Of a stretch of DNA of 64,000 nt, positions 46,999 through 54,362 are shown in pieces (the first letter of the stretch is position 1; each line of letters begins with the position of its first letter). Source of the stretch: an uncultured Christensenella sp. Its GTDB lineage: Bacteria > Bacillota > Clostridia > Christensenellales > UBA3700. The notes under the pieces were generated by a model. The model was not told where the DNA came from and ran no database searches. It saw nothing but the letters and a program-made list of their open reading frames with translations. The stretch lies in NCBI GenBank assembly GCA_910577845.1, contig CAJTNA010000005.1:1-64000 (forward strand), written 5' to 3'. The position numbers and the translations under genes were made by a program.

Positions 46999-47562
46999 AT
47001 GAAGAAATTTTCCGCATTTAACGGTTTTTTTACCCATTGTCCGAACATTTTCGCACAAAATACAACTCCGAATTTTACAAATACAAGTGACGATAATTTG
47101 AATTTTACTCAAAACACCACAAATCCGTCAAATCTAGAATCTTTTGACAATACTAATATGTCTAATCAACAAACAAACTCCCAAGTTGATAATTTAACAT
47201 CAAATTCTGAGTCATCTCAGAAAAACTTTGAACCTCCCTTACACTACCCGCAGACTGAAGATTACTTTAGTCAGTTTATGCCAAAAACAAAAGATAATTC
47301 AACAAGCGAAAATCAATCAAATCAAAACAATGTAAATAGCAAAAAATATAACAAAGTTAATGACTCAAGCGTGAACAAGTCAAATACTTCCAGCAGTGTG
47401 CAGTTTGACAATTCAGTCAATAATGCTCAAAATTCAAACAATAGCGAACAAATTAGCCATATGCAAGACACTACACAAAATGAACCTTTATCAATTAAAG
47501 CTAAAAGTCTATTTAAATGTATGCAAGACCACGATTATATTTTAAGAAATATCAATAACTAA
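46999..47562 (+). CDS. Asn/Ser/Gln-rich hypothetical protein
   Basis: The 187-residue product begins MKKFSAFNGFFTHCPNIFAQN and then is strongly enriched in Asn, Ser, Gln and Thr from about residue 20 to 165, so it is probably disordered. A short ordered-looking C-terminus, LSIKAKSLFKCMQDHDYILRNINN, ends it. No signal peptide or membrane segment is convincing. AAAGGTGC precedes the ATG, which supports a real gene. It is divergent from the propeller lipoprotein gene. I do not recognise a family. Confidence 0.6.
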   Translation: MKKFSAFNGFFTHCPNIFAQNTTPNFTNTSDDNLNFTQNTTNPSNLESFDNTNMSNQQTNSQVDNLTSNSESSQKNFEPPLHYPQTEDYFSQFMPKTKDNSTSENQSNQNNVNSKKYNKVNDSSVNKSNTSSSVQFDNSVNNAQNSNNSEQISHMQDTTQNEPLSIKAKSLFKCMQDHDYILRNINN

Positions 47563-47902
47563 TTGTTAAAGTCTCTTTGTTATGTGAGTATCAATGCATA
47601 AAATTATTTGTAAGCAGTTATTTGGTTGATAATAGTCTTATAGTTGCAACTAATTAGAAAGTGTTATTGATATTAATTGTAATATTTATTAATCAGATAA
47701 AAGCAAAATATTTTTATTTTACTTTCAATTTTTAATAAGATTCAGCGAGAACATATCTTATATATTACAAATAGTAGTTGGTAAGTTAATTTAATTAATA
47801 AACATTTTAAATATATATAAGCACATTTTAATGCTAAACAAAATTTACAGACGTAAAGCATTGTGAAAAATCTCATACAAAAAAATTATTAACTTATTAC
47901 AC
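47563..47902. other. AT-rich intergenic region
   Basis: About 340 bases lie between convergent genes. No clear Rho-independent terminator or ORF with a ribosome site was found. Confidence 0.4.
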
Positions 47903-48718
47903 TTAAATATTCAAATTTAAGGCAACTTTATATACTACATCTTTTGGCACGCCACGTTCAGTAGCAGTCACTTTTATTGCCTCCTTTTTTGTCAATCCCT
48001 TATCAATATTGAATTGCAAATGTTCCTCAATAGATAGTTCACACAAATCACTTTTAAAGTCTTTCCCCTCAACTATAACCACATATTCCCCACGTGGTTC
48101 GTCAATTTGGAAATAACCAAGCACCCCTTTTTCTACCCTTTCATACATTTTTGTAATCTCTTTTACTACAACGATATTACGTTCTCCAAGTACTTTATGT
48201 AAAAATGTTAAATCATTATTTATATTGTGAGGCGAACAATAGAATACAAGTTGAATGTCAATATTTTTATAAGGTACTATCAAATTTTCCTTATCAATAT
48301 TTTTTTCTGGCAAAAAGCCTAAAAAACAAAAACCTCGCCTTGTTATACCCGATAATGCCATAGCACTAGTAACTGCAGTTGCACCAGGCACTACTGAATA
48401 TTCCAAACCGAACTCATCTGCCATTTGCACCAACATTGCCCCAGGGTCGGAAATGCAAGGCATACCTGCATCAGTTATCAAAGCAATATCTTTCCCCTCT
48501 TGCAAAAGCTGAATTATCTTTTCCCCACTACTTCTTTCTTTATGTAAATAATAACTAATAAGTGGCTTTTTTATATCTAATTTATTAAGTAAAATACTGC
48601 TATGCCTAGTATCCTCACAAGCAATCATATCAACAGCCTTGAGCGTTTCAATCGCTCTTAAAGTTATATCCCCCATATTGCCAATAGGTGTTCCAACTAT
48701 AAAAAGTTTGCCAGCCAT
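47903..48718 (-). CDS. rsmI: 16S rRNA (cytidine1402-2'-O)-methyltransferase RsmI
   Basis: The roughly 271-residue tetrapyrrole-methylase-fold enzyme starts MAGKLFIVGTPIGNMGDITLRAIETLKAVDMIACEDTRHS, the RsmI signature, and continues with ALITDAGMPCISDPG and PGATAVTSAMALSG. It methylates C1402 in the decoding centre using S-adenosylmethionine. The ATG at 48718 follows AGGGGG; the longer frame to 48778 would overlap the upstream gene. The stop of the upstream membrane protein is one base away, so the two are co-translated. Confidence 0.95.
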   Translation of the reverse strand: MAGKLFIVGTPIGNMGDITLRAIETLKAVDMIACEDTRHSSILLNKLDIKKPLISYYLHKERSSGEKIIQLLQEGKDIALITDAGMPCISDPGAMLVQMADEFGLEYSVVPGATAVTSAMALSGITRRGFCFLGFLPEKNIDKENLIVPYKNIDIQLVFYCSPHNINNDLTFLHKVLGERNIVVVKEITKMYERVEKGVLGYFQIDEPRGEYVVIVEGKDFKSDLCELSIEEHLQFNIDKGLTKKEAIKVTATERGVPKDVVYKVALNLNI

Positions 48719-48719
48719 A

Positions 48720-49274
48720 TTACCCCCTAAGTATTCCAAGCAACAAAATACCAATAGCAACAAGTATCCATATTCCATTTACTATACAAATTTTTATTAA
48801 CTTGTCTTTACAGATTTTTTTAGTATCTGTCTTTTCCTCAGAAGTTATTAATTGTTCAAACTTTTCTCTATCCAAAAGTACAAAATTTTCTTTATCTTTT
48901 TGCATTAAAACTTGACTATATTCTACCTTGTTAACCAAGTTACGCAAATCATAAATATTTGACTGAATATAAAAATAATGTCGATTTTTGATATGATAAT
49001 AAACTTTTTCTCCTAAATACAACGCTATTATTACAATTAAAACAATCAAGGTAAAATTACATTCTTTAATAGTATAATCACCTGCTATATACAAGCTCAA
49101 TGACAAGCAATATAGCAAAATTATATTAACTACATTACTGCTATCATTTAAGCATTTTATAATAAAATTGTTATAATAACTATCTTTTTTCTTTATCCAT
49201 AAAAAGCTAACTATCCATTTTGCAATAAAAAATAGTATGCTAAAAATAATTAATACAATAAACAAAATTCTCAT
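48720..49274 (-). CDS. small membrane protein of unknown function
   Basis: The 184-residue protein has about four predicted membrane segments (roughly 3-28, 46-66, 73-92 and 160-181) with a charged cytoplasmic region between the third and fourth. No known motif was recognised. GAGGT precedes the ATG and the gene runs directly into rsmI, so it is real and co-expressed. Function unknown. Confidence 0.65.
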   Translation of the reverse strand: MRILFIVLIIFSILFFIAKWIVSFLWIKKKDSYYNNFIIKCLNDSSNVVNIILLYCLSLSLYIAGDYTIKECNFTLIVLIVIIALYLGEKVYYHIKNRHYFYIQSNIYDLRNLVNKVEYSQVLMQKDKENFVLLDREKFEQLITSEEKTDTKKICKDKLIKICIVNGIWILVAIGILLLGILRG

Positions 49275-49382
49275 TTTTACCTCTAATCAATTTTACCACA
49301 AATTCCTCAATCAAGTCAAGTTTAATCTTTACCTAAAATATTTTGCAAAATACACAAAAAACATTTGACAAGTCAGCAATAT

Positions 49383-49416
49383 TATGTTAACCTAATAAAG
49401 TAATTTGGTTAACATA
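49383..49416. promoter_or_regulatory. BirA-type biotin operator upstream of bioY
   Basis: TATGTTAACC, 14 bases, GGTTAACATA is a perfect inverted repeat with the arm sequence and spacing of bifunctional BirA repressor sites. TTGACA lies at 49365-49370, so the left arm covers the expected -10 position. Biotin-dependent repression of bioY is the inference. Confidence 0.88.
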
Positions 49417-49450
49417 ATTACAAAACAAATAAATACATAGGAGGCATAAA

Positions 49451-50302
49451 ATGCTACATTTACCCAAAAGTAATCTTTCAAGACGTGGCAAAACAATAAT
49501 GCTTGCATTAACTGGCGTATTCACCAGTTTGGTAATAGCAGGTGCATTTATTGAAATACCAACACCGCTAGTATCTTTTACTATGCAAACATTTTTTGTA
49601 CAACTAACCTCATCAATGATGGGACCATTATGGGGAGGCATTACAATAGCACTTTACATATTTATGGGACTTGTAGGCATACCTATATTCACAAAAGGTG
49701 GCGGATTTATGTATGTATTGCAACCAACTTTTGGTTATCTAATTGGTTTTTTTATTGGAACAATAGTTGGTGCATTAATAATTAAGATGTTCAAAAAGAA
49801 AAGTTATTGGGCATATCTAACTGGCAATATAGTAAATCTTTTAATTACTTACGCTTGTGGAATGATTTATTTCTACTTTATTCAAACATTTTACTTTGGC
49901 AAATCTGTTACAGCATATACAATTTTTATATCATTATTTTTAATCTTTATGCCATCTGACTTATTATTCACATTTGTAGCAAGTTATGTAGCATTAAAAC
50001 TAAAACCAATTTTGAATAAAACAATTTATCAAGTAGCATCAGATGAAGATATTGCAAAGTTTGAGGCAGAACAACAATTTGAAAAATTAAAAGATGATGA
50101 CGGACAAAAAATTATTCCTCAAAACGAATTAGATAGTTGTTACTCACAACAAGCAGAAAATTCACCATTAACTGAAAGTAATACACAATCTACCATTAGC
50201 GAAAATGATAATCAAGTTAGCGTTAATGAGAACAACTACTCTACTATGACAACAGAAAATAACGATTGCGAAAGCAATTTAACAAAAGATAATCTTGTTT
50301 AA
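49451..50302 (+). CDS. bioY: biotin transporter S component BioY with long C-terminal tail
   Basis: Residues about 15-195 form the six-helix BioY fold with IPTPLVSFTMQTFFVQLTSSMMGPLWGGITIALYIFMGLVGIPIFTKGGGF and GYLIGFFIGTIVGA, the biotin-binding region. BioY brings biotin in and uses the EcfA1/A2/T module for energy. BioY is normally about 180-200 residues; here about 90 more follow, hydrophilic and rich in Asn, Ser and Glu, with no known domain. AGGAGGC precedes the ATG. The perfect BirA-like operator upstream confirms the biotin assignment. Confidence 0.93.
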   Translation: MLHLPKSNLSRRGKTIMLALTGVFTSLVIAGAFIEIPTPLVSFTMQTFFVQLTSSMMGPLWGGITIALYIFMGLVGIPIFTKGGGFMYVLQPTFGYLIGFFIGTIVGALIIKMFKKKSYWAYLTGNIVNLLITYACGMIYFYFIQTFYFGKSVTAYTIFISLFLIFMPSDLLFTFVASYVALKLKPILNKTIYQVASDEDIAKFEAEQQFEKLKDDDGQKIIPQNELDSCYSQQAENSPLTESNTQSTISENDNQVSVNENNYSTMTTENNDCESNLTKDNLV

Positions 50303-50400
50303 CTAGATAACAATTATAGACCTTCAAGTAATCGTAAATTAAATTTAATATCGATTTTCACATACTTTTTTATTCTATTTTAGTTAAAACAACATTATTA

Positions 50401-50430
50401 AAGTTCGATGTACACCCATCGAACTTTTTA
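50401..50430 (+). terminator. terminator of bioY
   Basis: The perfect 10-bp stem AAGTTCGATG/CATCGAACTT has a 6-base loop followed by TTTATTTTA. Confidence 0.85.
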
Positions 50431-50510
50431 TTTTATACATCTTTTAATTTTATTATAAAACAAAAAATATTAATCAATTATATTTAAAACAATTTTACAA
50501 ATATTTCAAA

Positions 50511-50538
50511 AAACAACCACGCAAAAGCGTAGTTGTTT
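50511..50538 (-). terminator. hairpin downstream of rubredoxin
   Basis: The stem AAACAACCACGC/GCGTAGTTGTTT has one mismatch and an AAAA loop. It lies about 125 bases past the rubredoxin stop; the intervening sequence is AT-rich. Confidence 0.6.
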
Positions 50539-50662
50539 TATCCCATTTATATTTGTTATTTAGCAATTGCCTAATTTATTAACATATCTCTACTATAATA
50601 TTAACAATTAATGACAGTAAACATTAATACATTCTATTATGAAGCAAAATTATTGTTAAATA

Positions 50663-50821
50663 TTATTCAGCAACATAAGCAAACATAGATTTACTTGCAC
50701 CGCATAAAGGGCAAACAAAATCATCTGGAATATCATTCCATTGAGTACCACTAGCTATTTGACAATCGCTACAACCTTCTTGTTCATTATATTCCCAACC
50801 ACATAAATTACATTTATACAT
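50663..50821 (-). CDS. rubredoxin
   Basis: The 52-residue protein starts MYKCNLCGWEYNEQEG and ends with FVCPLCGASKSMF, giving the two CxxC knuckles (C4-x2-C7 and CPLCG) that bind one iron. The spacing and length are those of a rubredoxin, though the segment between the knuckles (CSDCQIASGTQWNDIPDD) is slightly unusual and adds two cysteines. Rubredoxins carry electrons, often to oxygen- or peroxide-detoxifying enzymes in anaerobes. AGGTG precedes the ATG. It is too short for a default ORF cut-off and is read directly from the sequence. Confidence 0.9.
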   Translation of the reverse strand: MYKCNLCGWEYNEQEGCSDCQIASGTQWNDIPDDFVCPLCGASKSMFAYVAE

Positions 50822-51086
50822 ATTACACCTCAAAATATTAGTTTAATTTAATTATTGCTAATAATTAAAAATTTATTCATTTTTTATAAAAATAGACATA
50901 CATCATATAACAAACTAATTTCAAATAATCTATACAATATATATAATTGTTTTTACTCTAAGACACATCCAACTTTTTTATAATATCAATATGAATATTA
51001 TTTAACTAAAAATGCAGTTTTTACTATTTTATTTACCTTTGCATATCAAAAACTTAAAAATACCTATGTTCACATATAGATTATTT

Positions 51087-51671
51087 TTATTTTCTAATAC
51101 CATCCTCAAACACTATTCCCTTATGACGCTTATGGTATTTATCAATATTCTCATTAATAATTTTCATAGCTTCCATAGCTGTATTAGCGGGATAAACCTT
51201 ATCCCCCTCAATTTCTGGATAACGAATTCTATCATCTACTTTACTACCTGCAAGCTTACTACTCCACCCCTCAACATTGCTAACACCAACTATTAATCTG
51301 CCAAAAGTCCACGCAAAGGCAATTTCTGACAAAGTTCCAGCACCACCACCAATAGCAACAACTGCACCAGCATTTGCAACTAATGCATTACGCATAACAT
51401 CAAGACCTGTAGGAATAACAATATCTGCAAACTCATTAACTTCGTTCACATCAAAAGATGGTACCAAAGCAATTATATCTCCATCTTTATATTTACTAGA
51501 TGATTTTGCACCTTTACACGCAGCAGTCATTACGCCACCTAAACCACCAGTCTGCAATCTATATCCATTATCTATTAGTGCTTTGCCAATTTCAAAAGCA
51601 ATTTTATATTTCTCTGAACCTTCCTTAACAATGGCATCACCACAAATAGCTACAATTTTTCGTCTATTCAT
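51087..51671 (-). CDS. TIGR00725/LOG-like SLOG-family protein
   Basis: The 194-residue Rossmann-like protein has KIVAICGDAIVKEGSEKY, the glycine motif TGGLGGVMTAACKGAK, and the nucleotide-loop motif AIGGGAGTLSEIAFAWTFG, matching the TIGR00725 family related to lysine decarboxylase-like/LOG proteins. LOG enzymes release cytokinin bases from riboside monophosphates, but this branch is uncharacterised and the PGGxGTxxE motif is changed to GGGAGTLSE. GGGAGGTAG precedes the ATG. Function uncertain. Confidence 0.78.
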   Translation of the reverse strand: MNRRKIVAICGDAIVKEGSEKYKIAFEIGKALIDNGYRLQTGGLGGVMTAACKGAKSSSKYKDGDIIALVPSFDVNEVNEFADIVIPTGLDVMRNALVANAGAVVAIGGGAGTLSEIAFAWTFGRLIVGVSNVEGWSSKLAGSKVDDRIRYPEIEGDKVYPANTAMEAMKIINENIDKYHKRHKGIVFEDGIRK

Positions 51672-52149
51672 ACTACCTCCCCAAAAATTTTGCCAAGACT
51701 CCTTTGCAATTATATAATAATTAATCTACTTTTAAACAAAGCTTATTATTACACTTTACAATTACTAGTTAATTAAACTATTAATCAACATCTTTACTGA
51801 CAATAATTACTCAAGCTAAATTGTTTACTTAAACTCAAACAATTTTAACCAAACAATTAAAATTTTACTTATACAAGTATACAGATTATTAATAATTATA
51901 AACATTACAATTATTATCAAACTATAAACTAATAAAAAACAATTTTTTTCAAAAATTAATTATTAATTAATTTGACAATGTAAAAATATATTTAATTGTA
52001 AAACTAATATATTAATAATTACATTTTAATTTAAAAATTAAGTTACCATAATTACAAATAATATTTAGTATGATAAATTAACTAACACAACTAATTTAAT
52101 CTAAACAATATCCCTAATTAGTATATTTAACTCCAATAAAATTTGACAC
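51672..52149. other. AT-rich intergenic region
   Basis: About 480 very AT-rich bases lie between the LOG-like gene start and the GH20 stop. Several A/T-only inverted repeats occur, none with a GC stem. No ORF or clear promoter. Confidence 0.45.
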
Positions 52150-53706
52150 TTATTTTTCTTTTTGTTTTTTAATTTTTCTTTTTAAAAGGAAATTATCCAC
52201 ATTCAAATAAAGACCTTGCCATACTAATTGCCTTTTCTCAAACCATAATTTTGAAAAGAATTTGCGTACACAATTAGGATTGTAAACACCTTTTCTTGGC
52301 ATTTTTATGTCAAACTTTGCTAAATACTCTTTAAACAATGGCAGTTTATCTAAAAATTTAGTATAATTTCTCTTGTTTTCACCACCCCAAAAAATATCGC
52401 TAATAGCAAGCAATCTTGGAAAAGTGTTAAACTTAACTTTATCCATATCCTCTACATATTCTGTCCAAAGACAAGTTTCATAACCATAAAGCATACTTGT
52501 ATCCTCAATTCCAGTTACACCTTGGCAGTTATAGGAATCAGTTAACGAAATATAGCCATAAGGTAAATCTATATAGTAAGCACTACTATTTGATGTAATA
52601 ACATTCCTACCGCTTTTAACAACACTTTGGAAATCTGTATCAGTATTTCGTCCCCAAAATTGTAAAATTACATTCTCATTTAAAGTAATCAAATTGCTTT
52701 CATCTGGTGCAATATACCACATTATAACTTTTTTACCTTTAGACAAAATATAATCCGCCATATAATTTGAAAATGCAAGTTGCATTTGTTCCATATTTTT
52801 AAGTCCTAGTTCCGCAAGCTTTTCATTACAATGCTCACATAGCTCCCAACGCTTTTTAGGTGCTTCATCACCGCCTATGTGTATATAGTTGTCAGTGAAA
52901 ATCTCACACAATTCATCAATTATATCTTTACAAAATTTATAAGTAAAATCTTTACCAGCACACATAATATCAAACTTAACACCCCAATGTGTCGCAACTT
53001 TAAGTTTTCTATCAAAACAAGAAAGTTCTGGATAGCAAGCCAAAGCTGACATTGTGTGTCCTGGCATATCTATTTCTGGTATAACTTTTATATATTTTTT
53101 ATGACAATACTCAACAATATCTTTTAGTTCCTCTTGAGTATAAAAGCCTTTTTCTGTTCTGCCAAAAAAATTAGTGTGGCTACGTTCACTGCCAATCTGC
53201 GTAAGTAAAGGATATTTTTTGGATTCAAATCGCCAACCTTGGTCCTCTGTTAAATGTAAATGCAAATAATTAAACTTAAATAGACTTATGTAGTCAATAA
53301 TGCTTTTTAACTCATTTATAGTATAAAAATATCGTCCAACATCTATCATAAAGCTTCTAAATTTATTTGCTGGTTCATCCTCAATTTTCGCAACATATAT
53401 TTTTTGTGATAAAATTTGTTTAATTGTTTGAATTGCTCTATAGCTACCCTCATCAGTAACATAAGACACAATCATTTTATCCATTTTTATATCAATAAAA
53501 TACCATTCGTTATTACGAACATCTTTGCTTTTTTCAAATGCAATTTCATATCCAGTCTGACCTATTCCAAAACTTGTACAACTATTTACAAATTCAAGCA
53601 ATTCATTTTTGGTGTAATCTATAACCTCACCAGTTATATAAATTTTTTTAAATTCAATAAGTTTATTTTGTTTAATAAAACTTTTGAGTTCTGGAATGAA
53701 TTTCAT
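52150..53706 (-). CDS. GH20 beta-N-acetylhexosaminidase
   Basis: The 518-residue protein has an N-terminal alpha/beta domain (about 1-115) and the GH20 TIM barrel with FRSFMIDVGRYFYTINELKSIIDYISLFKFNYLHLHLTEDQGWRFESKKYP, VIPEIDMPGHT and the catalytic Asp-Glu pair in YIHIGGDEAPKKRW. GH20 removes terminal beta-GlcNAc or beta-GalNAc by substrate-assisted catalysis. There is no signal peptide. The C-terminal tail is strongly basic (KRKIKKQKEK). It is a single gene with AGAGGTG before the ATG. Sugar specificity is open; the context suggests mucin or N-glycan fragments. Confidence 0.92.
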   Translation of the reverse strand: MKFIPELKSFIKQNKLIEFKKIYITGEVIDYTKNELLEFVNSCTSFGIGQTGYEIAFEKSKDVRNNEWYFIDIKMDKMIVSYVTDEGSYRAIQTIKQILSQKIYVAKIEDEPANKFRSFMIDVGRYFYTINELKSIIDYISLFKFNYLHLHLTEDQGWRFESKKYPLLTQIGSERSHTNFFGRTEKGFYTQEELKDIVEYCHKKYIKVIPEIDMPGHTMSALACYPELSCFDRKLKVATHWGVKFDIMCAGKDFTYKFCKDIIDELCEIFTDNYIHIGGDEAPKKRWELCEHCNEKLAELGLKNMEQMQLAFSNYMADYILSKGKKVIMWYIAPDESNLITLNENVILQFWGRNTDTDFQSVVKSGRNVITSNSSAYYIDLPYGYISLTDSYNCQGVTGIEDTSMLYGYETCLWTEYVEDMDKVKFNTFPRLLAISDIFWGGENKRNYTKFLDKLPLFKEYLAKFDIKMPRKGVYNPNCVRKFFSKLWFEKRQLVWQGLYLNVDNFLLKRKIKKQKEK

Positions 53707-54270
53707 AATAACACCTCTTAATTAACTTAATTATACTTTATATGTCCACCATTGTCAATAGTGAATTGAAAAACGTAGAATTATGAAACTCTCCAAACAA
53801 CAATGTTGACAAGAGTTGATAAACACTACTTAATTAGTTTATAAAAAAAATATTTAAACTTTGGTTGTTAAAAACCATCATTTTTATATTATAAAACCAT
53901 ATAATTACTATTAACTTTTGTTCCACATTAAGTAGATAAATAACATATCAAAAATTTTATTTATCTATTATTAGCATCACAAATACATTTATTAAGTTTC
54001 CCTTTAAAGTATCATTATTACTAGCTTATTGTATGTAATAATTAAATTTAAATAAATTATTTATCTTATTAAATGCTATATTTTATACAATATTATTCTA
54101 TTAATCATATATATATTTATCCACACAACGCAGATAAATAAATGAACTTCTAAGTATTCACAATAATAAAAATCTTGAATTTATTTTTTATTTAATCATT
54201 CTCTCTATATATAAATTAATATTAGTAAAAGCCTTCTTTTGTATTATATGGTATCTAGTTTTTTTAACAA
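53707..54270. other. long AT-rich gap
   Basis: About 560 bases of AT-rich sequence carry no supported gene or RNA. A region from 53760 to 53830 is slightly less AT-rich and contains repeated AACAA/TTGAC words, without structure. This is the largest gene-free gap outside the repeat array. Confidence 0.45.
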
Positions 54271-54310
54271 ACAAAAAGACAAGACATATTATAAGCCTTG
54301 CCTCTTTGTT
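54271..54310 (-). terminator. terminator of csoR-P-type ATPase operon
   Basis: ACAAAAAGACAAGAC pairs imperfectly with GCCTTGCCTCTTTGT, and T-rich sequence follows on the - strand, about 50 bases past the ATPase stop. Confidence 0.7.
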
Positions 54311-54362
54311 AGATTTAATAACAATTACTTTTATATACTAACAAATTGCATATAACTATATG

